The translations under genes were made by a program, and so were the position numbers. Shown piece after piece: positions 1 through 11,639 of a stretch of DNA of 64,000 bases (its first letter is position 1; each line of letters opens with the position of its first letter). The notes below the pieces were generated by a model. That model saw nothing but the letters and a program-made list of their open reading frames with translations, ran no database searches and was not told where the DNA came from. The stretch comes from Protula sp. h YS-2021 (lineage: Eukaryota > Annelida > Polychaeta > Sabellida > Serpulidae), in NCBI GenBank assembly GCA_949752745.1, contig OX457026.1, positions 76,991,275 to 77,055,274 on the forward strand, given 5' to 3'.

Positions 1-950
1 GAATCCAATACTGTATTTGTCAGTTACCAGATTCAACTTGAGAATACAACGTCTTCAGAATAAGGTTATTGGAAACAAGATCTTGCTGCAGTTCTAGTTT
101 GAAATAGCCCAGTATCAGTATTGTCATACTAGTCAGATATGTTTAGTTTAAGATTCTAAAATTGTTTTGAGCTAATCCTTGAGATTTTTGTTTAAACAGT
201 GCACATATACCAGATTTTAGATTTTAGTTGTATAGTATGGATTAAGTAAAAATGTAAGTAGAACTTCTGTTGTTTACCAGTATTTCCATCAGTGTTAAGT
301 GTTACTCAGTGTGGCGTAAAACCATTATAGTATCTAGTGTTGTGTGAGCGAACACACAACCCATCCCACCCCAACCCAACCCTCTCCAACCAAACAACCC
401 TTGTTGCTTTACCAAAGTTTTTTTTACCTAGTTTTGTCTGAAATACCAGTGTCTATCACAAAACAGCAAATGGTCACACTTTGCAGTCTTGAAATACATG
501 CTGTTATTTATTAAATTTACGCCCACCAAATCCGCTTTTGTGCAAGAAAACTTCTTAAGCATTAACACTTGGTATTATTGGATTTCTTTCTTTCAGGAAC
601 CGCGTGCGCTGTATCCACACAGTAATGTGTTCATGTATTGGTTTAAAGTTGCTAATAAAATTTGCGTTATGAATAATCTGGCTGTTCAGTGTTAAACCCC
701 AGATAGCACTCAAAATCATCAGGGATTTTAACGCCCACATTTCAGTCTTAAGGCATGGGCAAATCGTAGGCGTTAAAACGCCGGCACATGCGGAATTTCG
801 AGGGCTGCCGAAGTTTTCGTACAAATTTTACTTGCATAACTTTACGTCATCTATTGCATTTTGTGACGGTCTTTTGTGGAAAACATCGTTAGTGAACCCG
901 TTTTTTTTTTATATCACTGGCCTATTTAGTTGCCGAAATAAGCATGGAAT
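1..950. other. Intergenic, nothing recognised
   Basis: AT-rich sequence without a convincing coding region, RNA gene or repeat boundary. Short open frames here have no recognisable motif and are treated as chance. Confidence 0.5.
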
Positions 951-952
951 TC

Positions 953-1260
953 AAAAGGCGGTTTTTAGCGTTGCCGCCTATGCTATAAACCTCGTGTTGG
1001 ACCTCTGCCCGTACGTCCATCTGTCCAGTCGTCCGCCGGCGATTTTTTTCTTTTTTTGCTTCTGCTCTTTCGGTTTCTGTCGGATTGCGGTAAAATTTGT
1101 GAAAATGTTTCCCATATAGGGGAACAAATGCCCATTATTTTATTGTCGCAGTTCGCCAATTTGGTGAACCGATCACGACCTTTGCGAAAAAAAACTACCT
1201 CCTCCTAAAATTTTGTTAAATTGGCTCGAAATAGAGGTAGTCTGAATCAGAGGTAAAACA
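953..1260 (+). repeat. Possible hairpin-headed dispersed repeat
   Basis: A short GC stem (AGGCGG...CCGCCT, 955-985) is followed by a pyrimidine-rich GTCCATCTGTCCAGTCGTCCG tract at about 1013-1033 and then AT-rich DNA containing GTTCGCCAATTTGG. The same order (hairpin, CTGTC/CCGTC tract, body with GATCCGCCAAAA-like words) occurs near 3680, 4457, 7021 and 24271, so this looks like a single-unit member of that repeat superfamily. The assignment rests on layout, not on long sequence identity. Confidence 0.35.
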
Positions 1261-2070
1261 AAGTACCAGAGCCGAATTTTTATTTTCTCGACAATTAATC
1301 CGTGGTTATTTCAAACATTGGTGTCCTTTTGTGCTTGCAGGGACGTAATAGCACTAAGAATGTGGTTATTTACTAACATTGCCCTTATTTACCTTAATCC
1401 ACTTGTCCTTTTCCCATTCTTTATCGTGTAATTTATTTATAATTATCTTTTTTGTGAATTGGTCCACATAACTTATTTTTGGTTAGCATTTTTTCTGTTC
1501 TCTTTTCAGTTTACGCCTTCCCTTTAGACTTCAAATTGTATTTTTTTTAAACAAGGCTATTCTTCGCCGCTAAACTATCTAAGCGACAACAAAAATCGGC
1601 ACATTTTTTGTTTGTAGTTTCTTTAATTTCAGCGACATCTCCGCCATGTTCTTCCCTCGTACACCTAACAAAGCATTCGACCCACAAAGGGCGATATACA
1701 CATAATCTGGGGATTTACCAGCCTCTTGGAATGGCAGCCATGCATATTTCGCTCAGATATCGCTCACTCAAGTAAATCACTGTCAAAACACAAACGGAAC
1801 ATTTTTCTACGGCGATGTTGCCGCAGATCTCAGCTATAGCCGTTTCTATTAATGGACCAGTTCCTTTGTTTTTAAACATTATTCCGGACAACGCCTTTTA
1901 ATTTTTCATTACATGACTGCGTTTTCACTGAACGTGGTTTATACATAGAGCGTAAAGCCATTGGCCTTTCCGTTTGATATGTTAAGACCAGTTATTTTGA
2001 CCCTTTCATTAGAAGCTGCAGATCAGCTAAGTGCAGTTGCATTACAACACGAATATCATATCGTTCTGAA
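1261..2070. other. Intergenic, nothing recognised
   Basis: AT-rich sequence with no recognisable coding, RNA or repeat signature. Confidence 0.45.
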
Positions 2071-2087
2071 TATCGTATTACCACTTA

Positions 2088-2210
2088 CCAGGGTAGCCAC
2101 AGGTCAGCAGAACCCTGAAAAGTCCAGAAAAAACAGTCTGGAGTCTGGAAAAACACTGAAAAATGGTCAGAAAATCAGGAAAGTGGGGGAAAATGATTTC
2201 GAAATTAACA
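2088..2210 (+). repeat. hAT-like MITE end (CAGGGTAGCCAC type)
   Basis: CAGGGTAGCCACAGGTCAG is followed by repeated AGTCCAGAAAA / TCTGGAAAAA / AATCAGGAAA words. This is the style of short non-autonomous elements whose ends read CAGGG and whose body repeats 'AAATCCTGG/AAAGTC'. A second member with both ends is at 46932-47282. The opposite end of this copy was not found, so it is probably truncated. Confidence 0.35.
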
Positions 2211-2783
2211 TTTATTTATTTTAATTTTAACTTCCGCAGAAGCAGCAATTTATCATCTTAGACGTGTTCCGTCTGTAGATGATAGTGCATAATTGACTCA
2301 ATAGTGAAAATAAACACTTTTCTTCATCAGCGCGCACTTGTCCATTTATCTTTATGACTTCAGTTAACCAGTTCCCTCTTTTTGTGACGGCGGGGTTTCT
2401 AAACAGACGCAACAAGCGACAGATATAATTAAAGTAAAGTCATTATAGTATGTGTTGAGTTTTTCGAATCATGACTTACGGTTCAACTTAACATCCTTAA
2501 TCACGTCTTAGCACTCGGCCAAAATTCGCTTCTGTCGAAATTTCCGCGAACAGTTACCTGTCCTCTTCAAGTTTTCTCCCTTCAGTTAGTAACTGTACAC
2601 AGTAATATATATTGCAGTTGTGCATGGTCCAGATTTCACCAGGAGCTACAAAAATTACAGGACTTTAAAAATGTATGAAAACCTTGTATATTGACTCCCA
2701 CATTGTGTACTTTGTCCACGCCTCGTTTCCATTTAGTTTTCTCCCTTCAGTTTTAAAACTTCTCGTAAACCATGTTATATCAT
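2211..2783. other. Intergenic, nothing recognised
   Basis: No coding or repeat signature that I can support. Confidence 0.45.
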
Positions 2784-3442
2784 GTTATAATGGGTCTAGG
2801 ACATTACCCCCCCCCCCGGCAATACCCCCTAGGACCATACCCCCCGTGCCAATACCCCCTCCCTCCCCAACCATCATTTTTTGCAATTATCATTTTAAAG
2901 ATTTTCATTAACGAACAACAAACTGATACAGTTCTGTGATCTGCAGTTAAAAGCTAAGCCATTTCGCTATGATCTAGTTGAAAGGGGTGTAATTGCAGTT
3001 CCACAACGCTTACACCCATCTCATGTGGTCCACTGATAAAAGCTATTGTACATAAAAAATCTTCTATGATCTAAGTAAAAGGCTTATAAATGCAATTTAA
3101 TGCATACATTCAATAATTGCAATTCTCGATTCGCGCCCCAGTTTATTCCAATTAATTCTGCTGCCCAACAGAGTTGTTGCAATTTGTGCAATTCATTCAG
3201 ACTGAAAGAGGAGGAGCAAAACTTGCAGGTTTGACTGTGAATGAAACGCAGACTCGATATATCGATGTAAAGATTAAACATAGTGTTGGAGAGAAATAAA
3301 ACATGTCGCTGTACTTTTTCTTTTCATTTTGTTGTAACGTTGAAAATTGGAAATATTCTGGTTGGGGGGTATTGGCACGGGGGGGGGGGGGTATGGTCTG
3401 TTAGGTATTGTCCCGAGGGTATGGTCCTTAACCCGTTATAAT
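2784..3442. mobile_element. Foldback/MITE-like element with C/G-tract inverted ends
   Basis: The left arm (2784-2872) contains GTTATAATGGGTCTAGGAC followed by CCCCC tracts with CAATACCCCCT and GACCATACCCCCC words. The right arm (about 3358-3442) is its inverted copy: GGGGGGTATTGGCACGG, GGTATGGTC and finally GTCCTTAACCCGTTATAA. The arms are about 85 bp and imperfect. The roughly 485-bp interior is AT-rich and non-coding. I infer a non-autonomous inverted-repeat element; the superfamily is unknown. Confidence 0.65.
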
Positions 3443-3659
3443 CGGTTTTATATTTATGAACATTGTTTATAATGTGACGCATTTCATTTTGAGTATGCAC
3501 CTCTGGCTAAAGGTCTCGCGTCTCGGTTACTTCTGTTTTCCTTAACATATTGGACACCAGTACTTGACTTGATTCTATGGATTTTTTATTTAACGTGCTT
3601 GTCTATAAATATTTTCGTGCCCCAGCAACTTTCGTCGATCTGCTGTTGCTATGGGCATC
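3443..3659. other. Spacer between repeats
   Basis: AT-rich spacer with no supported feature. Confidence 0.4.
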
Positions 3660-4210
3660 ATGTGCGTGTGTTTTTTTAACCCAGCCGACTGTCGGACTGG
3701 GTTAGTCGTATCAGGATAGGGGGCTTGAATGTAAGTGCGTATGTTAAAGTTTTTCTTTAAAATGCTACTCCTACAGTTTTGCTCCAATCGTTTTGATATA
3801 ACGCAGGAATGTTCCCTGGGTGGTCTCCACCTGGCTATTACTTTTTTTGACGATTGACGAAAAACTGACAAAATGGCGACACTTTTTCGCCCGTTTTAAC
3901 CCATGTTAAGCAGGGATGTTCCCCAGGGGTTCGCCTGCCAGGCTATTACTTTTTTTCGCGGTTCGCCAAAAACTGCCGAAATGGCGACGCTTTGAAGTTT
4001 GGCAAAAACTGAATAAAAGGTAGTAAATAACTGAATTGTCAAACAATTTATTTCTCTCAGTCTTTTTCAAATAGTTATAAGATTTTAATCGAAAGTTTCT
4101 TAGGTGCTTCTCCACCTGGACTTTGCTTTTTTCGCAAATAACAAAAAATGCCGAAATGGTGGAATTTTAAAAATTTGTAAAGTTGTGTAAATGTCGGTAA
4201 ATACGTGAAT
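3660..4210 (+). repeat. Hairpin-headed tandem repeat, about three units
   Basis: The head is the hairpin AACCCAGCCGAC/TGTCGGACTGGGTT (about 3678-3704). It is followed by imperfect units, each holding a 'GTTCCCYRGG...YCCACCTGG' segment and then 'TTTTTTCGCGGTTCGCCAAAAACTGCCGAAATGGCGAC'-like words near 3845, 3960 and 4130. The units are degenerate and unequal (about 105-180 bp). No protein is supported here. Confidence 0.5.
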
Positions 4211-4449
4211 CGTCAAAACCCAACCTCTCCAACATCCCTTTTCGGGTAGGTTCCACCCGGGAAAACTCGTTTTTGTGTATTAAAATTATGAAAAAGTTAC
4301 CTTCAGAAACGAAGTTCTTCATTTTTTGGCCCAACAGTATTCGTTTCAGAGTTTTTCTCTCTTTCCTTGTTTGGTAACTCGCCTGGGTCATGCCCTTGAA
4401 CATGCTTGTTTTAAATGTGACATGACTGTTCCCTAGGTAGTCTTCCACC

Positions 4450-5010
4450 CCACGTGTATTTATCCCCCATGTAACGAGGGTATTTTCGTTTCAGTTTGTC
4501 CGTCTGTCTGTCCGCTTTCGTGCGCACTCTTGTCCGGGCTATATTTCCGAAAGTATTTGGCGTATAGCTTTTTCCTTTGGCATACGATTAGAACGTATAT
4601 TGAAGGTTTGCAAAGTCGTTTTGCTTTTTAAATCAGCTACAAATTCTCAAAAATACGACTTGTCAAAAATGGCTGTTTTTCAGGAAATTTTTTAGCACGG
4701 AGATTTTGTCCAGACTTCTCCGAAACTATTCAATGGGCGTTCCTCTAATTTTATGCAGTGAGAATATATATATTGTAAATATGCAGCGTCGTATAATTTT
4801 TGAAATCGGCCAAAAATTGTAAAAAAATACGACTTTACAAAAAAATTTATTTTTATATATAAATCTGTTTGCACGGAGATAGATTTGCCCAGATGCGTTC
4901 TCCGGAACTATTCGATCTCAGCGTTCTGAAATTTTTTTGCAGTAAAAATATATACATTGTAGTTGTGCAACATCGTCTTATTTTTTAGGTCGGCCAAAAT
5001 TGACCAAAAT
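4450..5010 (+). repeat. Hairpin-headed tandem repeat with about 178-bp unit
   Basis: The hairpin TCCCCCATGTAACGAGGG (4466-4483) precedes GTCCGTCTGTCTGTCCGC (4498-4515). The body then repeats with a period near 178 bp: GCACGGAGAT occurs at about 4694 and 4871, and CTCCG(A/G)AACTATTC occurs in both. A diverged relative of one unit lies at about 26330-26420, sharing the AATATATATATTGTAAATATGCAGCGTCGTA-type segment. Confidence 0.55.
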
Positions 5011-6280
5011 ATTTTAAAAAAAGCGATAAATTTCAGGAAAGAAACAAGCATTTCGACTCGTCCACAAATCCAAATCGATTGCAATATTCTTCTGGAGATT
5101 CTGCACCAAATTTATGTTTTGTCAAAATTGGTAGCTTTCTCCTTTTTATCTTGTTATGTCTTCGTTTTTTCGGCTGGACGCAATGTCCACAGACATTTTT
5201 CTTTTCATGATTGGTTATGATGTTTTCATACATGGTTTTTAAATCCTAACACTAGTGACCCTGGGTATTTTCAATATAAAGCTAAGGCAATGTTAACTTT
5301 GATTTATGGTAGATTGTCAGGGTTGCAGCTAAACAAAATCATAGCTACGCCGAAATAAGTCATCTATTCAATAAAGTAGCCAAATGTTTCTCTGCTCACT
5401 TATAAACGGACCCACTGGGCAAATTTTTAGCCGACCGCAAATAAATTAACAGAAGAGGGCTTTCTAGGAAACTTCGAATGTGGGAGAAAATTGTTCCCCC
5501 GAATGGCCAAATTGACAAAAAATAAATGTTTCAAGGGGCAATTGTGAGTCAAGGAAGAGTTTGAAATAAGGCTATGAAATTAAAAAAAAATAACACCGCC
5601 TTTTTGTTTATTTCGACAGAATGCAAACGAAAATGATTTTTCAAATGAAGACTACTTAAAAATATTGAAAAAATATCGCGGGTGCAGGAGCTTTATGAAT
5701 AATTGGCTAAAACAGCCGCTTAAAAGTAATGCTTCAAGAGTGGTCCATCGTTGAAGCGCTCATACAAATTTGGAAGCCATTTGTTCAAAGTATGGCGGAT
5801 ATCTACTCTCGTTTCAAGCAAAGTGGATTTCTTTTTGATGTTTTTATGGATAAATGAAAATGCACACTTTTCTTATATCGTTATATTACGTATACGGATT
5901 TCAATGTTTTACACAGACTTTCAATGAAGGGAAATATCTTGATCGGTGTTACTTATTCAAACATTCAAATGAGTCGCTGTTTTTCTATGAAGACACTGAC
6001 AGTACTCAGTGACCGATCTCATACAATCGCCCCTTAGGTCGCCCCTTATACCTTTTTAGCCCCAGAAAACTAAAGAGAAGTGATATCTAGGTGGAATATT
6101 CCATACTTGACGATCACTTCTATGAATGAAAAAAAAAATTCGCTAACGACAGCGATAACATCTCTAAAGAGGGAACCGTGAACCGACAGGAAAGGAAACA
6201 CACTGATGCATTGTACTGATGCATTATGATGGAGTTCGTTTTTACCACTGCCAACTAGGATATCAATTTAGCGTCTCCCA
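5011..6280. other. Intergenic, nothing recognised
   Basis: About 1.3 kb of AT-rich DNA upstream of the recombinase fragment. It could contain further decayed parts of that element, but I see no motif that proves it. Confidence 0.4.
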
Positions 6281-6283
6281 GGA

Positions 6284-6953
6284 CTTTCAAGTGCAACTGT
6301 TGTTAAGAGGGTTAAGAAAAAAAAATGTCAGCGTGTGAGAGTCATAAATTACCAATTACTATCAACATACTTCGGCATATTTACTCTTGTTTAGATCTTA
6401 CCAGTAAACTACATGTCACTCTATGGGCATCATTTTTAGTGGCATTTTCGGTTTTTTTTAGAAAATCAAATGTGGTACCACCGAGTGCTCAAGCGTTTTG
6501 TTTAGATAAACATCTGTCTCGTGGTTCCCTTGTTAAAACGTCATTTGGATACTTAGTTAGCATTAAATGGTCCAAGACTGATCAATTTCATCAGGCAACT
6601 CACCAAATTCCTCTTTCTGAAATACCCCGGTCACCCCTTTGCCCAGTTACAGCCTTGAAAAATATGTTTCAGCTAATAGCTGCTCTAGATAATTCTCCAG
6701 CCTTTGTTGTTCCATTTAAAGGACGAGTGTTAACTCTGACTTATTTTTCATTTGTAAGTTTTCTACGTAAATTCTTGCAACAGTGTGGATATGAAATCTT
6801 CCGGTTTTCTGGTCATAGTTTCAGGTCAGGTGGTTACAGGAAGGGGCCAAATGTTCTAACATACTAACGTCTGATTTAATGACTCACGGTTTGTGGAAAT
6901 CAGACACTATTAATTGCTATTTTGATCGTTCTATTGCGGTTCGAAAAAAGTGA
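6284..6953 (+). pseudogene. Tyrosine recombinase (DIRS/Ngaro/Crypton-type), frame-broken
   Basis: The main open frame runs from about 6325 to 6865. It shows the YR core in order: an arginine-containing block FFRKSNVVPPS (box I), a strand region around IKWSKTDQF, the SPLCPVTALKNMF segment typical of metazoan transposon YRs, and GHSFRSGG (the HxxR of box II). The frame then shifts. In another frame (6867-6953) it continues THGLWKSDTINCYFD and ends at TGA, supplying the H/W and the nucleophilic Tyr. A second slip at the A9 run near 6316-6324 probably detaches a few N-terminal codons (QLLLRGLRK). The family catalyses strand exchange for circular transposon intermediates. All catalytic residues survive, but the frame breaks make this copy inactive. 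No RT is linked on the same strand, so Crypton versus DIRS/Ngaro cannot be decided here. Confidence 0.85.
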
Positions 6954-7018
6954 GCTTGGCGCTTAAAGACAGGGTCTTGAAATCAGCATGATGGACGGGA
7001 TATTTCCCATCGATATCT

Positions 7019-7995
7019 TTTTAGGCCCCAACCCTACAGGGTTGGGGGCCTATAGACTTGGGGTGTCTGTCTGTCCGTCCGTCTGTCTGTCCGTCATCGA
7101 TTTTTTGTACAAGCGATATCTCGAGAACGCAGAGTCCTAGAGACTTGATGTTGGGCTCATTTGAAAGGTTTCGACTTGTAGATGTGCCTTTTGGCCATTT
7201 TGGCCTAATTTGATTATGTGATCTTGGCCAAATTGGCCAAAAATGCAAAAAATCGACTTGTGTTTGTACAGGCGATATCTCGAGAACGCAGATGCCTAGA
7301 GACTTGATGTTGGGCTCATTTGAAAGGTCTCGATTTGTAGATGTGCCTTTTGGCCATTTTAGCCAAATTCGATCACGTGATCTTAACCAAATTGGCCAAA
7401 AACGCAAAAATCGACTTGTGTTTGTACAGGCGATATCTCGAGAACGCAGAGGCCCAGAGACTTGATGTTAGGCTCATTTGAAAGATCTCGTGTTGTAGAT
7501 GTGCCTTTTGGCCATTTTGGCCAAATTCGATTACGTGATCTTGGCCAAATTGGCCAAAAACGCAAAAATCGACTTGTGTTTGTACAGGCGATATCACGAG
7601 AACGCAGTTGCCTAGAGACTTGATGTTTGGCTCATTTGAAAGACATTTTGGCCAAATTCGGTCACGTGATCTTGGTCAAATTGGCCAAAAAACGCCAAAA
7701 ATCGACTTGTCTTTGTACAGGCGATATCTCGAGAACGCAGAGGCCTAGAGACTTGATGTTGGGCTCAATTGAAAAGTCTCGACTTGTAGATGTGCCTTTA
7801 GGCCATTTTGGCCAAATTCGGTCACGTGATCTGCTAAATTTTGGGGGTAAAAAAAGATTTTCCGCCAGCCAGTATCATTGTTTTTCAAAGTTTTGAGCAG
7901 AAGTAGGACATTTATTTTTCTTGGCCTAAACTGGCCAACAGGTTCAAAACCATAGACGACCCCTTACAATTTTGGGGGCGTTGGGGCCTGTTAGT
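7019..7995 (+). repeat. Hairpin-headed element with five about 158-bp tandem units
   Basis: The left end is TTAGGCCCCAACCCTACAGGGTTGGGGGCC, a strong hairpin, followed by a (TGTC/CGTC)n tract (7062-7096). GCGATATC(T)CGAGAACGCAG recurs at 7113, 7272, 7430, 7588 and 7721, giving periods of 159, 158, 158 and 133 bp. Each unit carries GGCCATTTTGGCCAAATTCG and TGGCCAAATTGGCCAAAAACGC palindromic words. The right end is GTTGGGGCCTGTTA near 7980-7995, roughly the inverse of the left end, so the array may be the body of a non-autonomous element. Long open frames on the minus strand exist only because the unit lacks stops. Confidence 0.75.
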
Positions 7996-9450
7996 GTTCA
8001 CTGAATACTTGTTATAGATGGCTTAGGGTATTACTGTCCATCTGGTTTCTATTCTATTATTTTAAACTTGCATATTTTTTTTGGCTGGTGTTTGGCGGAG
8101 TTTTGTATTTTAATTAGGGGCATCAGTGTTAAATCATGTCTCTTTGTATTGTGTATATTAATGCCGAAAAGCGTTGTGAATACAAACCAGCCAAAATCAA
8201 CACAAAGTTTATTTAATGGTTCCCAGTTTCCAATACCCTTGAGGTAATTATATAAAATCGTAAGAATTATAAAAGATGCAAGAGGCGTCTGAACAAAACC
8301 AGACCACCTAGCCGGAGCTATCCAACTCGTGGTGTTATAGTGTCTTGAGGCAGAAGCGAGGGAATCGGCCTTTGTCAAAAATGATAAAAAATTTACATAC
8401 AATTGTTGTCGAAGAGTTTTATGTGAACAAATTTTGATCATTGAGGCATGAGTACACGTAAATGAAATTACGCTTCACTTCAGTAACTTAAATTTAGCAC
8501 TTTTCACGATAATTTTAACATTTTTATTACAAATGAAATTGTAAATAATGGCTGAATACAAAATATCTATAACGATATAAATTGTAAGATAAAAGGAAAA
8601 TTTGAAGCTCGGTGGCACTGGGTGGTAATTCCCGGATAGGAAGAAATAGCCCATTGCACTTTCGTAAGTCGATGAGCGAACATGCAATCCCTCAATGCAT
8701 GCGGTGGCTGATTCCAATGCGCGAACTCGGGATTATCAGTCCAGTACCATGCTACAGAGCTACGATATCTCCCTAGAAGCAGTAATTATCAGTCAGGTAC
8801 CATCTTAAAATCCAATCACAATTGAGTATATTTTAATATGTCTTTAATATGTGTTTATCTGTGTGTCTGTTTTTGCTGTTTTATTCTTGATATTAAAGGA
8901 GAGAAGATGGGAAAAAATAATCTCATCTCTTAATTATAAAAATAATTTCATACGTTTTGAAGAGCTGTCAATATCCTTTTACCTAGTAAAAGGGGCTGGC
9001 CGTAGTTCACATTTTGTGAAGAAATAATTTCATTTTATCATATTGAGGTTTCTTGCCATATATTCTTTCACCTCTACTACTTCAAAAAGTCGCATATAAA
9101 CCAACAAACTTCATCCGGGGTTGATGTTAAGTTAAAAAATCCCATTTTGTTTCGTTTCCCAAACTACAGGTAACAAGGAACGGGGGATTTGACTTCTGTA
9201 CATTGGTACATTTTTAAAATTCTTGTTTCGTTCCGAAAAGTAAGGAAGCCCCAGCCTTCCCACAGTTTGTGTAGTATTTCTTCACAGCTTAAGAAAGAAA
9301 ATCCGACAAAAGAGGTCTGATTTTGAGTTTCGTTTTGTTTAGCAACCTACAGTAAGTCACACGATTTGGGGAATTTAAAGCATATACTTAGACAGTTGAG
9401 CTATAATGAAACATTTTAGTGGTAACACGAAAACACATCACCAACTACAC
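7996..9450. other. Intergenic, no supported gene
   Basis: Two minus-strand open frames of 130 and 80 codons (8049-8441, 8475-8717) have no recognisable domain and low-complexity composition. I do not annotate them as genes. The rest is AT-rich and featureless to me. Confidence 0.4.
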
Positions 9451-9454
9451 CGAT

Positions 9455-10035
9455 TTCGCTACCGTATAACGAATTTTACACTTGAGAGCGCAAAATAATT
9501 ACCCTGAAAATTTAGAAATATAGAGTTTTGCTAAAAGCAATGCCACCATACCAGCTTCATGACGAAACATTCGAAAATGCAGAAATTCCCCCTTTAACTT
9601 AACTCTCCTCGTGCCAAATTTCACGAATTGGTAGGAGGAAACATAATTGGTAATAAAGGTTTCAAGGTTTCGCTGCGCCGAACTGTGGAGAAAATCGATC
9701 ACTACAAAAGGTTTAACTGGAGTTTTTTGTGAAATTAGACATATCAACCACCACATAATGTTCTCGTGTACCGCTAACCAAAGTCTTGTTTGAGAAACGA
9801 TGCCTTTTAAAATTGAACTTTTAGTCTCCATTGAGAAACAACTGCCATTATAATAAAAATAATAAGAAAAGTTAAACAAAACTCCTTATTTTTACTTTAG
9901 GAAAAAGAAGAAATTACTAAAAGTTATCAGTATTGCTATGTCTATTTCATATTAAACTAGACCGTTTTCGCTACTGAGTAGCGAAAATTACACTTGGAAC
10001 CACAAAAAATACTATTCTGAACTCTCAAAATTCAA
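9455..10035 (+). repeat. Dispersed repeat family (ACCGATTTCGCTAC), two adjacent copies
   Basis: The first copy starts ACACCGATTTCGCTACCGTATAACG, then TTTTACACTTGAGAGCGCAAAATAA. A second start at 9960 reads AGACCGTTTTCGCTACTGAGTAGCG with the perfect hairpin TTTTCGCTAC/GTAGCGAAAA (9965-9987). A third copy is in CPLANE1 intron 19 at about 48923-49140. Shared downstream words include AATGCCACCA and CAAATTTCACGAATTGG. This is a multi-copy repeat of unknown class. Confidence 0.6.
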
Positions 10036-10059
10036 AATTGTGCATGAACTAGCAGGTCA

Positions 10060-10300
10060 TGGTCATTGAGGTACGTCTTGCAGATCGCCTTTTAGGCCCA
10101 AAGGTCCCAAGTAAGCTCAAAATCGCTCTGTCTCTAACCATTTTCGAGATAATGGCCCACTTCCGGTTTTTCACCTTGACATAACTGAGGAGGTCAAGGT
10201 AATCGAGGTGTCTCTTACATGACGTCTTTTAGGCCCAAGTTTCTAAATTAAGCTCAAAATCGTCTATCTCTAACCGTTTTTGAGATAGTGGGCATGGTAA
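10060..10300 (+). repeat. Two-unit tandem repeat, period about 138 bp
   Basis: CTTTTAGGCCCAA occurs at about 10089 and 10227. In each unit it is followed by AAGCTCAAAATCG, then CTCTAACC(A/G)TTTT(C/T)GAGATA. The phrase 'TTTCGAGATA' also occurs at about 49700 in intron 19. Confidence 0.55.
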
Positions 10301-10410
10301 TGATTATAGTAAAAACATGCGGATTTCATGTCTCCTCTTTCTCTATCACGGAGCCAAATTTCATCTTTCTATGTGAAACAGCGTAAACTAATACATTTAA
10401 AAAAAACAAC

Positions 10411-10415
<5 letters not shown>

Positions 10416-10504
<89 letters not shown>
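10416..10504. repeat. (TA)n microsatellite
   Basis: About 88 bp of uninterrupted TA dinucleotides, sitting exactly where the DIRS-like RNase H remnant stops being readable. Open frames of alternating Ile-Tyr across it are artefacts. Confidence 0.95.
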
Positions 10505-10506
<2 letters not shown>

Positions 10507-10509
10507 CGC

Positions 10510-11470
10510 CCAAAGGGGAAGACTTGTGTTTCACTGGTCTCGTCCATAGACCCGCTGCCTCATCATTTTCACAAACGCCACCCCAACCGATGTCCGAAGC
10601 GTCAGTGAAAATCTGCAAGTCAGTATGGCATTATACTATGGGTTAACCATTCCATGAGAATAAGGCACATAACCACCACGATAAATCTTCTACACTTGCT
10701 TTATCCAGTCTTAATATGTCCGTCCATGCATTACGTTTTGATAATAATCGATACAAATTCCGAAACAGCAATTATGTTGGCAAAATGGCCTTTATAAAAG
10801 AAATACATTGCCCATAAATTTTTGCTATTACACGAGCCGAGGCTTCGCCTATTTCAGTATACGCTTAATATCGCGTTGTAGTTTGCATATGCCTGATTTT
10901 GATATAGATATCCAAAGGTTTTTGTCGGGGCCGACTGAGTTAATGACGTATCCGATGTACAGTATGCTAGTTTTTGGAACAAGTTCGGACTTTTCAAAGT
11001 TAATCACAAACCCTTATTTGGCGTGTGTTTCTAAGAGGAAAATCACCTTGATAGGTGATAATACCTGGTTGAGCACATAACAATCCATCGTCTATGAAAG
11101 ATGAAAAACGCAAACTGATTCTAGTAGATGCTGTACCACTGCTCGCACTGTTTTATTAAAATAGAAAGTACAAATTTTGCATCCAAATGGCAACACATTA
11201 AAGACATCATACCGATTTTTCCAAGCAAAGCCGAAATATGTTCAAAACTCAGGATGAACATTTATGTGGTGAAACCCCTCTTTTAAATCAATACTTATAA
11301 ACTTGTTACCATTTTACAACAAGTCACACACAACATCGATACGCTCAAGTTTAAAGTATTGGGCACTAAAATGTTTGTTTAAGGGTCTCAAATCTACTAT
11401 TAGTCTATAGGATTTATTTTTCTTTGGCACACATCCGATTGCATTAACGCAAGAAGGTTTATTTTGAACT
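10510..11470 (-). pseudogene. DIRS-like retrotransposon RT-RNase H remnant
   Basis: Read on the minus strand from about 11460: VPKKNKSYRLIVDLRPLNKH (RT motif 1), then FISIDLKEGFHHI with a catalytic-type Asp, then WKNRYDVFNVLPFGCK (motif with LPFG), FNKTVRAVVQHLLES and, after a frameshift, FIDDGLL (the catalytic DD box, about 11088). It continues FVINFEKSELVPKTS and, near 10618, reaches IFTDASDIGWGGV, an RNase H start with TDAS. At least two in-frame stops and one frameshift are visible, and the (TA)n tract truncates it. RT motif style and the TDASxxGWG RNase H start are typical of DIRS-like and related tyrosine-recombinase retrotransposons, with Ty3/gypsy as the alternative. Confidence 0.8.
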
Positions 11471-11639
11471 TTAGAAACAGCTCCAGATGTTAAAAGTTTG
11501 TTACTTCTGAATCAAAAAACTTAGACTGGTCTCTGGAAAATTGATTCTGGTGTTCGTACCTCCTGATGGTGTAGCGAGTGGTAGTGTAACACCAGATTCA
11601 ATCTACTTTAACACTTCTTCATTGGCGTTTATATCTTTC

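Noticed and set aside
7021..7597. Minus-strand open frames with a repeated protein segment (IKSLGLCVLEIS)
   Set aside because: Direct consequence of a stop-free 158-bp tandem unit; no known domain and a repeat head explains the locus.
8049..8717. Minus-strand open frames of 130 and 80 codons
   Set aside because: No recognisable domain, AT-driven composition and no splice or promoter context; I could not support a gene.
10326..10618. Open frames with long Ile-Tyr alternation
   Set aside because: Translation of the (TA)n microsatellite; only the RNase H stub at its right edge is meaningful.
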